A stretch of 64,000 nt of DNA, taken from assembly GCA_016711605.1 (NCBI GenBank), contig JADJSS010000047.1, forward strand, positions 1-64,000. The letters are read 5' to 3'. The notes below the pieces were generated by a model. It saw only the letters and a list, made by a program, of their open reading frames with translations, was not told the origin of the DNA and made no database searches. The translations under genes were made by a program, and so were the position numbers. Of the stretch, positions 1 through 9,588 are shown piece after piece. The number at the start of each line of letters is the position of its first letter. Positions within the stretch are counted from its first letter, which is position 1. The DNA comes from Saprospirales bacterium. GTDB lineage: Bacteria > Bacteroidota > Bacteroidia > Chitinophagales > JADIYW01.

Positions 1-146
1 AATATACGCAACTCAATGGATTAACCAAATATTTAATAAAACTATTTTATTCATTGATATATAGTGCATTAAGCAAAATAATTATCCGTTTTGCGCATTG
101 CGTATTTTAAATAATTGTTTTAGAAAATTATTCGTTTTGCGCATGT
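1..146. repeat. attI-like platform repeat, copy 1 (beside integrase)
   Basis: This ~146-bp sequence recurs at 32018-32164, with a few differences in the left 60 bases and near identity over the rest. It contains two almost identical 18-base words, ATTATCCGTTTTGCGCAT at 81-98 and ATTATTCGTTTTGCGCAT at 127-144, which could be recombinase binding sites. It ends a few bases before the 3' end of the recombinase gene. In copy 2 it forms the right-hand boundary of the cassette array, immediately after an AAC box. By analogy I read it as the attI-like site of a second array that would lie to the left of this window. The window begins just inside the repeat, so this could not be checked. Confidence 0.6.
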
Positions 147-148
147 GC

Positions 149-1208
149 TTACCACTTTATTTGGTCTATTGGACTCTTAATTGCTTTTATATCTTTCTTT
201 CCTACATGTGCATATATTAATGTTGTCTTTATATTGTTATGTCCAAGTAATTTTTGGATATAACTAATATCTGTTCCTTGTTCTAATAAATGAGTTGCAA
301 AACTATGTCGCAAACCATGTATGCCAATATTTTTATTAATATTGGCACGTTCTAAACTTTGTTTAAAAACTTGTTGTGCACTCCTTGTACTGTATTGCTC
401 ACCATATTGTCCTTCAAACAAATATTTTTTTGGTTTGTAAATTTTGTAATAATTACGCAAAAATGGTAAAACAGCATCTGGCAAGTTTACATATCTATCT
501 TTTTTCCTTTTGCTCCTTGTATGTGTACTTGCATTCTTTACTATCAATATTTGTAATTTCTAAATTTATAATTTCACTAACACGCAAACCCATACCATAT
601 ACAAGCATTAGCATGGTTTTGTGTTTTAGATTTTCAGTTTGCTTTATCATTTTAGCAACATCATCAATATGTATTACTTTTGGTAGTAGCAGCGGCTTTT
701 TGGGTCGTGGTATTTCTAATACTATTTTAGGTTGTTTTAATACTTTTTCAAAGTAAAATTTGATGGCGTTTATTCTACTGTGTACTTGGTTTTCAGAAAG
801 TTTTAGTGTTTGTAAGCAATAAAGTAAATAGCTTTTTAAATGTTCTGTTGTTAATTCATTTACATTTTTGTTTTTTAGTAGATACAATAATTGTGCAAAC
901 TCTACAGTGTAGGTTCGAATTGTATTTTGGCTATATGCTAATAAATAAAGCATGTCTATATAATTTTGATAAGCTATTTTATTGTTATCAGAAATTCTTT
1001 CAAGTGCATTTGTGCCAATTGTTTTCTCTTCCAATTTAAATTGAATTCTATAAGCAGCAACATCTGGTAAATGCCACGCACCTAATGTTTTGCTCCATCG
1101 TACACCAGGTAGTTTTCTTATTCGTTGAATGAGTTCTGGTTTTTTTTCAAAATAGACAACTATTCGGTTGGTGCCTTTGTGTTCTATTATTTTTGCAGTC
1201 CATTTCAT
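149..1208 (-). CDS. Tyrosine recombinase (XerD/integron-integrase-like), split by two base shifts
   Basis: Site-specific tyrosine recombinase of about 350 residues. Residues 1-50 form a small extra domain with the motif PGVRW at 34-38 and AWHLP at 44-48. A helical core-binding domain follows (about 75-155), then the catalytic domain: Arg in GMGLRVSE (about 209), Lys in the GAKGKKDRYV hairpin, HGLRHSFATHLL, LLGHNN and the nucleophile Tyr in TLIYAHV. It ends in IKSPIDQI, like many integron-type and XerD-type enzymes. Two shifts around 510-545, both explained by one missing A in an A run, break the frame. With these bases restored the catalytic hairpin reads normally, so the gene is probably intact. 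There is no long insertion between the first Arg patch and the HxLRH patch, unlike classical IntI. It reads leftwards into the repeat at 1-146. Confidence 0.85.
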
Positions 1209-1272
1209 GTTGCTGTTTTAATTTGAAATTTCATTTTTATCCAACATCCAAAATTATCTGTAATTATTTTGG

Positions 1273-1560
1273 TCACTTACTTTTTAAGTCCAGGAATACC
1301 GTTGGAATGTTGTTTTTTAATTTGTCTACAAAATAAACCATACATCCTTTGTACAAATATTTTGTTGCAAGGTCTGCTTTAGTTTGCCATTTTACCAAAT
1401 GGTACCATCCAGAAGTGGTGTACGTTTCTTTTTTCTAATTTCTGTAAGTTTCTGAAGTAGACAATTTGGATTTTGCCTCATTGCTGCTGCTTCCTATTAC
1501 TTAAAATTCAGGTGCTTTGCCAAGATTTGCAAGTAGTGTTACTTTGTTTAATTTCTTCAT
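1273..1560 (-). pseudogene. ssb: Decayed single-stranded DNA-binding protein gene
   Basis: The minus strand from the ATG at 1558-1560 reads MKKLNKVTLLANLGKAPEF and later TTSGWYHLVKWQTKADLATKYLYKG, cut here by wording only. This is the OB-fold pattern of bacterial SSB: the N-terminal strand, the EWHxLVxW-like strand and the A-x-x-YLxKG strand. The frame is continuous but interrupted by at least two in-frame stops (TAA after PEF, TAG after ETYRN), and the C-terminal acidic tip is missing. Stops by substitution rather than by shifts suggest true decay. It lies directly upstream of the recombinase on the same strand and may once have been co-transcribed with it. Confidence 0.65.
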
Positions 1561-1666
1561 TTTTTTACCTTTTATTATTTGTTACTATTAAGATACCTGA
1601 AAAGGTGAATTTCCATAAAATGAGATGTTAAATTTTAAAATAAAATGAGAATGCTGAGTTTTATAC

Positions 1667-1700
1667 AAAAAAAACTACCATCAAGTAATGGTAGTTTTTA
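1667..1700 (-). terminator. Rho-independent terminator after lepA
   Basis: The stem ACTACCAT (1674-1681) and ATGGTAGT (1688-1695) closes a 6-base loop. It is flanked by A8 on the left and T5 on the right, so it can act in both directions. It sits just beyond the lepA stop. The rest of 1561-1722 holds no gene that I can see. Confidence 0.75.
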
Positions 1701-1722
1701 ATTTTATAACGAAAGATTTTAC

Positions 1723-3511
1723 TTAATCATTCAATTTCAACACAGCCATAAATGCTTCTTGTGGTACTTCTACGTTGCCAACTTGTCGCATACGTTTTTT
1801 ACCTTTTTTCTGTTTTTCTAAAAGTTTTCTTTTTCGGGAAATATCACCACCATAACATTTTGCCGTAACGTCTTTTCGCATGGCAGAAATAGTTTCTCTC
1901 GCAATAATTTTTGCACCAATTGCAGCTTGTATAGCTATTAAAAACTGCTGACGTGGTATCAGTTCTTTTAATTTTTCACATAATCGGCTTCCAAAATAAT
2001 ACGATTTGCTTCTGTGAATTAAAGCAGAAAATGCATCTACGTTTTCACCATTTAATTTTATATCTAAACGTACCAAATCACTTTCTCTAAAGTCAGCCAT
2101 TTGATAGTCAAAACTTGCATAACCTTTTGAAATAGATTTTAAAATATCGTAAAAATCAAATACAATTTCTGCTAAAGGCAAATCAAACTGCAATTCAATT
2201 CTGGTTTCAGTTAAATACACTTGGTTTTTTAAGATACCACGTTTGTCCATGCACAATTTCATAATTGAGCCAATATATTCTGGTTTGGTAATAATTTGTG
2301 CTTTGATGTAAGGTTCTTCTACATAATTTAAAATCGTTGGTTCCGGCAAATCTGATGGATTGTTAACAATCAGCTCGGTTCCGTCTTTTTTAAATGCGTG
2401 GTAAGTAACATTTGGAACTGTTGTAATGATGGTCATATCATACTCGCGTTCTAAACGTTCTTGAACAATTTCCAAATGCAGCAAACCTAAGAAACCACAA
2501 CGAAAACCAAAGCCAAGTGCCAGCGATGTTTCTGGTTCCCAAACTAAAGAAGCATCGTTTAATTGCAGTTTTTCTAACGAATCACGTAGTTCTTCAAAAT
2601 CGTCATTATCTATTGGATAAATACCAGCAAATACCATTGGTTTTACATCTTCAAAACCATGAATAATATCTGTGCAAGGATTGTTGACCAAAGTAAGTGT
2701 ATCACCAACTTTAATTTCTTTTGAAACTTTTAAACCAGTAATGACATAGCCAACATCGCCAGCAGCAATTTCTGGTCGTGGATCTAAACTCATTTTTAAA
2801 ACACCAACTTCATCTGCATAATATTCTTTTCCTGTAGCCATAAATTTTACTTTATCGCCTTTTTTTAGCGTTCCATTTTTGATGCGTACGTATGCAATGA
2901 CACCACGAAACGAATTGAAAACAGAATCGAAAATTAATGCTTGTAAAGGTTCCTCTTTATTGCCTTTTGGTGCTGGAACACGTTTAATTACAGCATCAAA
3001 AATATCGTCGATGCCAATTCCGGTTTTTCCGCTTGCTAAAATAATTTCATCTGCTTTGCATCCAATTAAATCGATAATTTGATCGGTTACATCTTCAATC
3101 ATGGCGCCAGGCATATCCACTTTGTTGATGACTGGAATAATTTCTAAGCCGTTTTCAATTGCTAAATACAAATTAGAAATGGTTTGTGCTTGGATGCCTT
3201 GTGCCGCATCAACAAGTAATAACGCACCTTCGCAAGCTGCTAAAGAACGTGAAACTTCATAAGAAAAATCAACGTGTCCTGTGTCAATTAAATTTAAAAC
3301 GTATTTTTACCATTTTGTCCACATAATCCATTTGAATAGCTTTGCTTTTAATGGTAATTCCACGTTCGCGTTCCAAGTCCATATCATCTAAAGCTTGCGA
3401 TTGCATATCACGTTCAGAAACTGTTTTGGTTATTTCTAGTAATCGATCCGCTAATGTGCTTTTTCCGTGGTCAATATGTGCTATTATACAGAAATTTCGT
3501 ATGTTTTCCAT
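1723..3511 (-). CDS. lepA: Elongation factor 4 (LepA GTPase), one frame break
   Basis: Ribosome back-translocating GTPase LepA/EF4, about 596 residues when joined. The N-terminal part has the P-loop AHIDHGKSTLADRLL and switch RGITIK; the later part has NKVD, domains II-III and the LepA-specific C-terminal tail ending in GNVEVPQEAFMAVLKLND. The frame is lost near 3280-3310, a run of T and A bases. The G3 motif in this stretch reads DTGH rather than the family's DTPGH: three bases are missing exactly at the conserved proline. This could be another sequence error, since the surrounding bases are also faulty. The start is the ATG at 3509-3511, a few bases after a TATTTTTG promoter box. Confidence 0.93.
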
Positions 3512-3515
3512 GATG

Positions 3516-3523
3516 CAAAAATA
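3516..3523 (-). promoter_or_regulatory. Bacteroidota -7 box TATTTTTG for lepA
   Basis: The minus strand reads TATTTTTG, matching the TAnnTTTG -7 element known from Bacteroidota, and ends 5 bases before the lepA ATG. The leader would be very short or absent. No clear -33 TTTG was identified. Confidence 0.5.
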
Positions 3524-3657
3524 CAGTATTTAATGAGATTATTTTAGTCAAGAAATTGTAAAAAAAACTCGAATACTAATTAGTAATTGCCAGATGCTCA
3601 TTAAATATGCGAATAAATCGGATTGTATTTAAATTTGACTCAATAAAAATTATAAAA

Positions 3658-4218
3658 ATGAAAAATCTAATTAAACAAACAATTTATCTGTCAATAATGA
3701 TGACGGTATTATCATTATTGTCTATTTCGTGCAAAAAAAATAATCCAGCAACAGTTGATACAGTAAAACCAAAATTTACGTTTTATATTTCTGGTCCACA
3801 CATTACCAAAACATTTTATTCTGACTCGAGCTATACAAACGATGACATTAATTTGCCGTTCAATACTACGTATAATTTTACAATTGCTGTAAGTGATGCT
3901 TCTGGATTAAAAGAATTTTGGATGCGTATGCCTAAATCATTAACGTTCAGCGGTGTAACATCAGTGCCAGTTTTTACAAGAACAACCAGTTCAATTTCGC
4001 AAACATATAGAATGACTTCTATGTCAAACAATCCTTATGTTTCCATGGTAATTTCAGGGCAATTTACAACGAGATCATCATTAACACAAGGTGATATTGG
4101 TGATTTTGATAGCTTTGAAATGAGTGCAATAGATTTCAGACCCAATCAATCTCTATTAGGAATGAATTTCAATACATTATTAGACCCAGTTGATGATTTT
4201 GGTTATGTAAATAATTAG
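3658..4218 (+). CDS. Predicted lipoprotein of unknown function
   Basis: I do not recognise a family. The ATG at 3658 gives MKNLIKQTIYL, a hydrophobic stretch and a lipobox LLSISC followed by KK, so the mature protein is probably a lipid-anchored envelope protein of about 165 residues. An upstream in-frame ATG at 3607 would add 17 residues before the signal peptide and is unlikely. The body is rich in Ser, Thr and Asn with beta-type alternation, consistent with a small beta-sandwich. It stands alone between divergent lepA and a convergent barrel gene. Confidence 0.7.
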   Translation: MKNLIKQTIYLSIMMTVLSLLSISCKKNNPATVDTVKPKFTFYISGPHITKTFYSDSSYTNDDINLPFNTTYNFTIAVSDASGLKEFWMRMPKSLTFSGVTSVPVFTRTTSSISQTYRMTSMSNNPYVSMVISGQFTTRSSLTQGDIGDFDSFEMSAIDFRPNQSLLGMNFNTLLDPVDDFGYVNN

Positions 4219-4273
4219 GAGAAAAACTTTACAGTAATTGAGAAAGTTTGATTATTTCAAACTTTCTCAATTT

Positions 4274-5221
4274 CTATTTAATTGGTAAATTACTTGCTGG
4301 TGTAATAGTTGGTGCTAATTTTTCTATAGAAGTTGGTGTAGATGGTGTAACATTTGCAATTTTCTTTTTCTTTTTTATTTCGTACAAAATTCCAAAATGT
4401 GGACTGAATCCTAAATTAGCTTGATAAGTGCAAGCAACATCAATACCTAATCCTTGTTTTAATTTTACGCCAACGCCAAATGTGCCTGCAACAGGATCTG
4501 TAGCAACACCAGCTCTGAAGCTAACCAAGTCTTTTAATGTGTATTCAACACCAGCTCTGAACACTAATTTTTTTGAAAAATCTTTATCTATTTGTGCAGA
4601 AATAAAAAATCGTTTTATTGCTTCATAGGTTACACCAGCGCAAAACTATCGGTAATTTTTCACCAGTTGCTTTGTCAATTACAATTTTAACAGGATTGTA
4701 AACGTGCATTGCAATGGATAATTCTGGAATTGGACGAGCAAAAACACCAAGCTCAAAAGTGGCTAAATTTTTAGAACCATAACCTTGAATTTTAGCATTG
4801 ATATAATCTAATTGAACACCAATAGAAATATACTTAGCTAATTTAATTGCATAAGATAGTCCTACTTTTTTTCACTGTATGCAGTGTAATCAAAATAATG
4901 AATAGAAACACCAAATGTTCCCATTTTTTGTTTTTTCATTGGATATACAATCACACCAGAAAGATTGTTGACGCCTAAACCTATGAAAACAGGTGAATAA
5001 TAAATACCAAAACTTGGATGCTCTAAATAGGCACCAGCTGCCTGGTTATTGTATGCAGAATACACACTAACCAAACCTATTGAATTTAAACCCATGCCTG
5101 CTTGTCGTGCGCCTGAAATTTTTAAATCTCCAAGTGCAAAATTATATATTGGTTGTACTGTTAATACCAACATACATAAAAGCTTACATAGCCAATTCTT
5201 ATTTACAAAGCCATACTTCAT
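4274..5221 (-). CDS. PorV/PorQ-like outer-membrane beta-barrel protein, two frame breaks
   Basis: A signal peptide (CKLLCMLVLTVQPIYNFALG) leads to GARQAGMGLNSIGL, the usual opening of PorV/PorQ-type and related FadL-like barrels in Bacteroidota. Amphipathic beta strands follow throughout, ending in FSPHFGILYEI and a Lys/Pro tail. Shifts near 4860 and 4645 split it; all three pieces join into one barrel of about 315 residues. In the family, such barrels take part in type IX secretion or surface attachment. Which one this is cannot be settled from sequence. PorD at 11313-12243 supports the presence of a type IX system. Confidence 0.7.
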
Positions 5222-5427
5222 CTACTACAAATTAAATAATTTTTTGCTTTATAATAATAAATAATAAAAAAAGTTAATGCGAAATAGGGTTTGAATTATT
5301 GGCATTATACTTGATAACCATATTAATACAATATTGTGGAAAACTTTAGCGTTTTTTTACTTGAATAAAGTTGGACTTTTGTAATTACGCTTTTAATATT
5401 AAAAATCTTTAAATTTTAAAACAGACA

Positions 5428-6705
5428 ATGAAAAAACTATTTTTTATACTTTCAATCTTTTCAATATTAATCTCAAAATCAATGTTTGCCAAAACTATTA
5501 TTAATGGAGATTATTCATTTTTACAAGAAATTACTTTTCAATTATATGACGATAATGTACCACCATATAAAATTCCAGTTCGATTAAAAACTTTGGAAGA
5601 AACATTAATGTTTGAAGTATTACATGCAACACAAAAAGATAAAAATTGGGTTGCTTATACTATGAATAAAAATTTATTAGGAACATTTAAAGTTGGACAA
5701 CCAGCATTATTAGAAGTTGGCGATGTGAAAAAAATGTATTTCGTTGCCGGTTTTCCGAATTCAGTTGGTGGTTTAGATTTATATGTTTCTGAATTTAAAG
5801 ATGGTAAATGGAGTAAACCATCGAATTTAGGCAAAGGAATAAATACTATTAATAATGAATCTAATCCTGGTTTATTAAATGATCATACACTAACTTATTC
5901 ATCTAATGGAATTATCAAAAAATTAGACTTGAAAACATTGAAAGTTGAAGATGCTGATGGACAAGCTGTTGTTACTTCAAATGTACCAACATCAACACCA
6001 ATTAAAGAAGAAGTAAAAGTGGTAACACAAGTACAGCAACCTGTTGTGGTTAAAGATAAAGTTGCAGAAAAAATTTCTGAGACGAATACTACCAATAATA
6101 CACAAACTATAGTAAATAACAAAAATCAAGAAATAACTGAACCTGTAGTTAACCAAACAAAAAATGATGCTGGAAATATCTCAGCAATAGGTGATAACTC
6201 AACAGCAACTCCAGTAAATACAGATGATGTAAGTGCAATTGGCGATAATTCAACAGCAACACCAATTTCAACAAATGCTGGCTCAGCAATGCAACAAGTA
6301 CAAACAAAAAAAGAAGAAACTTATGCAAATACGGAAGTAGCGCCAAAACAAAAAATACAATCAACACCTCAACAAAACAAATTTATAGAGCAAAATGCAA
6401 CGCAAAATAATGCAGTGCAACCAGTAGCAACTGTAAATGGAAATGTAAAATCGTATGGTTCAAAAACGCAGGCAGAAATGTTAGCTACCTTTGGAAATGC
6501 AATACAATTAGGTGCCTTTGGAAATCCAAATTGGAGTTTAATAAATCAATTTTCATCTATTGGAAATTTGATTACATATAAAAATGAAAAAGGATTGAAT
6601 GTAGTATGGATTACTGGTTTCGCAAATCGTGCAGCAGCAGATGCAGCATTGTCGCAAGTGCATGCAAAAGCTGGTTTTGGAAACGCTATCGCTTTAGGAA
6701 AATAA
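5428..6705 (+). CDS. Secreted protein with PD40-like repeat and SPOR-like C-terminus
   Basis: 425 residues with an N-terminal signal peptide (MKKLFFILSIFSILISKSMFA). Around 100-165 is a PD40-like blade, GGLDLYVSEFKDGKWSKPS...INTINNESNPG, as found in OmpA-associated proteins. The middle (170-330) is a low-complexity Asn/Thr/Gln linker with two copies of the 9-residue word AIGDNSTAT. The C-terminal 70 residues (IQLGAFGNPNWSLINQF ... VWITGFANRAAADAAL) resemble a SPOR domain, which binds denuded peptidoglycan. It probably acts at the periplasmic side of the envelope. A strong terminator follows at 6732. Confidence 0.75.
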   Translation: MKKLFFILSIFSILISKSMFAKTIINGDYSFLQEITFQLYDDNVPPYKIPVRLKTLEETLMFEVLHATQKDKNWVAYTMNKNLLGTFKVGQPALLEVGDVKKMYFVAGFPNSVGGLDLYVSEFKDGKWSKPSNLGKGINTINNESNPGLLNDHTLTYSSNGIIKKLDLKTLKVEDADGQAVVTSNVPTSTPIKEEVKVVTQVQQPVVVKDKVAEKISETNTTNNTQTIVNNKNQEITEPVVNQTKNDAGNISAIGDNSTATPVNTDDVSAIGDNSTATPISTNAGSAMQQVQTKKEETYANTEVAPKQKIQSTPQQNKFIEQNATQNNAVQPVATVNGNVKSYGSKTQAEMLATFGNAIQLGAFGNPNWSLINQFSSIGNLITYKNEKGLNVVWITGFANRAAADAALSQVHAKAGFGNAIALGK

Positions 6706-6731
6706 ATCGTTTAGTAGCAACAATAAAAATC

Positions 6732-6764
6732 AAAAACGGAAGCACCATTGCTTCCGTTTTTTTA
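6732..6764 (+). terminator. Rho-independent terminator after the SPOR gene
   Basis: The stem ACGGAAGC (6736-6743) pairs with GCTTCCGT (6750-6757), closing a 6-base loop, and runs into a T7 tract. It lies 27 bases after the stop codon. Confidence 0.85.
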
Positions 6765-6891
6765 TTTATTTAAAATCGCAAATCTCTGATTTTTTTATGC
6801 AGCTCGATTTTGTGTAAATCCAATAAAAAAGTTATGCGCTGGCCAAATTTTGGCGCATTGGCTTTGTAGTAAGTTTTATAATCTTTGCTTA

Positions 6892-8085
6892 CTAAAAATG
6901 GTAAATAAATTTCAAACCTTCATCAAAGAAACTGAACATCAAACCTGCATCATATTGAAAAGATTTAATTGGCAACGGCGCGCCATTTCCATATTTATTA
7001 TTGTATGAATAAGCCAAATCAAAAAAGATTTTTATCGGCACATATTTTATTGGAAAATCTAATTTTAAATTAAATGCAAGCATCCAATTAGGTGTTTGTC
7101 CAATAACAGTTTTCGGTGCAACAGTTTTTAAAAATCCATCTGTTTTTGTAATTTGATTGGCACCAAAACCATCTTGTCCATTTCTGTTAAAATAAAAATC
7201 ATTGTAAAAATAATCTTGTGAACCAGTTCTGCCATTTGCACTAAAACCATAATCAGCATACGTTAAATTATTAAAGAAAAATTGATTTTTTCGCCATAAA
7301 AAACCACCAACAAAAAACCGCAAATGCACACCAGTATTGTAGTTTTTTAATTGATAACGAATGAAAGAATTTGCGATAAAATATGTTTTCAAAAACTGCT
7401 TGCTTTGCTCAAAATTCAACGACGCATCAACCGGAAAATTTTTGTCTTCACGTTTAAAATGATACTGAAATTCATTCACATAAAATCTGGTTAAGGTATC
7501 TTTGTCGAATGTGCTTGTTCCATAATTAAATGTAATGTCTTTTTGTAAAACCACATGACTTCTGAAAATAACTTGATGCGAAATTTTTTCTAATTTTTCT
7601 GTTCGATGATTAAAATTGATGACAATTTCTGGATGAATTGCATAATATTTTAATGGTTTTACAAAATCTGCGTACGTAAAACTTTGAAATCGAATACCAG
7701 GTTTTATTTGCGAAACCACGCCTTTTTTAATTTTAATATAATAATCAACATTGGCCGTTCCGTTTACTTTCTTTGATTTGATACCATACAATAAACTCGC
7801 TGTAAAATCTACATGTTTCACTGGTTGTTTTAAGTTGATTAAAACTGCACCAATTTGAACACCATCATATTTATTATAGGCAACAGCAGGCAACGCAAAT
7901 GGAAACTCACGATTTTTTTTGTCGACAAAACGCAAATATTTTTGTTGAATATCTTCTAGCTTCTTATAATGTTTTTCTTTTTTTGTCGGTATGGTATCAA
8001 CAGAAACGGATACAGTGTCTTGCGAAAAAACAGAAGTTTTCAGCAATAATACCATAATGTTAATAAAAAGAATCGCTTTTTTCAT
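6892..8085 (-). CDS. Outer-membrane beta-barrel protein (surface antigen-like)
   Basis: About 397 residues starting MKKAILFINIMVLLLKTSVFSQ, a clear signal peptide (an upstream ATG at 8094 adds three residues). The mature part alternates polar and hydrophobic residues across many long strands (HVDFTASLLYGIKSKKV, FFDLAYSYNNKYGNG) and ends in the aromatic FIYHF typical of outer-membrane barrels recognised by the BAM machinery. Similar barrels in Bacteroidota are often listed as D15/surface-antigen-like or attached to M1 peptidase loci. No peptidase domain is present here. Function is unknown; the outer-membrane location is well supported. Confidence 0.75.
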   Translation of the reverse strand: MKKAILFINIMVLLLKTSVFSQDTVSVSVDTIPTKKEKHYKKLEDIQQKYLRFVDKKNREFPFALPAVAYNKYDGVQIGAVLINLKQPVKHVDFTASLLYGIKSKKVNGTANVDYYIKIKKGVVSQIKPGIRFQSFTYADFVKPLKYYAIHPEIVINFNHRTEKLEKISHQVIFRSHVVLQKDITFNYGTSTFDKDTLTRFYVNEFQYHFKREDKNFPVDASLNFEQSKQFLKTYFIANSFIRYQLKNYNTGVHLRFFVGGFLWRKNQFFFNNLTYADYGFSANGRTGSQDYFYNDFYFNRNGQDGFGANQITKTDGFLKTVAPKTVIGQTPNWMLAFNLKLDFPIKYVPIKIFFDLAYSYNNKYGNGAPLPIKSFQYDAGLMFSFFDEGLKFIYHF

Positions 8086-8167
8086 TCGTAACATTTAACT
8101 TTTAACTCAAATTGTATACAATAATAAGTATTAACTTTGAATTGCGATACAATGCGTATCAAAAAAT

Positions 8168-9582
8168 ATGTCTATGAGCAATTTTGAATTTGATAATGAA
8201 GACGAAGTAAACGTATTAGAGTTAGTTCAACAATACGAACAATCGTTAAAAAATAATCACACACCATTTTTCGAGCAAGATGATTTCGAAGTTATTATTG
8301 AATATTACGAAGAACGTAATCAGTTTGACAGTGCTTTAGAAGTTGCTGAAAAATCGTTGTTACAATATCCTTATTCTTCTATTTTATTATTAAAGAAAGC
8401 ACAATTGTTTTTTGAAATGAAACAAATTGATGCAAGTTTAGAAATTTTAGAAAAAGCAGAAATTTTTGACAGCAATGAATTGGGAATTTATTTATTGCGT
8501 GCAGAAATATTTTCTTTTCAATCAAAATACAAAGAAGCAATTTTTATTTTAGAAGATCAATTGGAAAAAGTAGAACAGGAAGATTTGGCTGATGTGTATT
8601 TGCAGCTATGTGATGTGTATGAAGATTGGGGAAATATGCTGAAGTTTACGATAATCTAATATTATGTTTGAAAGTAGAACCTAATAATGAAGAAGCATTG
8701 AATCGCTTTAATTATTGTATTGAAATTACAGAACGATTTAAAGAAAGTATTCCGATTCATCAAAAAATGATTGATGAAAATCCATACAATCAGTTTGCGT
8801 GGTATAATTTGGCTAGTGCTTATCGTGGTTGCGGACAAGATGATGAAGCCATCAATGCCTACGAATATGTATTAGCAATTAATGAAGAAGCTGATTTTGT
8901 GTATCAGGATATTGCAGAAATTCATTTTAAAAATAATGAGTACCAAAAAGCATTGGATATTTTGCAGGAAATGCTGGCGACTTACGAACCAGACGAAGAA
9001 GTTTTTTATTTACAAGGACAATGCCACGAAGCATTAGGTGAAATGAAAATGGCGCGTTATTGCTACCGAAAAGCAGTGCATGAAAATCCATCGTTATCAG
9101 AAGCATATTTCAGAATAGGTGAAACTTATAAGCACGAAGGACTTTGGGAACAAGCATACAAATCATTTCAGAAAGCTAACGAGTTAGAGAAAGAGCAATA
9201 CGAATTTTGTTTGGCAATGGCAGAAGCAGCATTGGAAATTGGCGAAACTGAAGTATCTATTGATGCTTGCGAAACAGCGATTGATATTTTTGTAAAACGA
9301 TACGAAGCGTATTTTGTGCTAGCAAAAATTATGGCTGTGAATGGCGACACAGAAACAGCTAAAGAAATTGCGCAAAAAGGAATTGAAGTTTGTAAATCTA
9401 CGATTGAGTTGCAGTATGCGATTTGCGCGATTACTTATATGGAAAACCAACCAAAACACGGCGAAATTTTATTGCGCATGTTATTGGAAGAAAATTATGC
9501 AATGCATGATATTTTATTTGAATTCTATGATGAACTCAAAAAAGATGCGAACGTACAAAGAATAATAGGTGAGTATAATTGA
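8168..9582 (+). CDS. Tetratricopeptide-repeat protein, one frame break
   Basis: About 470 residues in all, made of repeated 34-residue TPR helices, for example AWYNLASAYRGCGQDDEAIN, VYQDIAEIHFKNNEYQKALDIL and YFRIGETYKHEGLWEQAYKS. The frame breaks near 8635 where GGGGAAAT lacks one A; restoring it joins VYEDWG to KYAEVYDNL. There is no signal peptide, so it is probably a cytoplasmic scaffold. This long TPR protein is widespread in Bacteroidota, usually of unknown function. It converges with recN. Confidence 0.85.
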
Positions 9583-9588
9583 TAAAAA

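Noticed and set aside
376..1039. Plus-strand frames over the recombinase
   Set aside because: They are mirror frames of the recombinase gene with no protein-like features.
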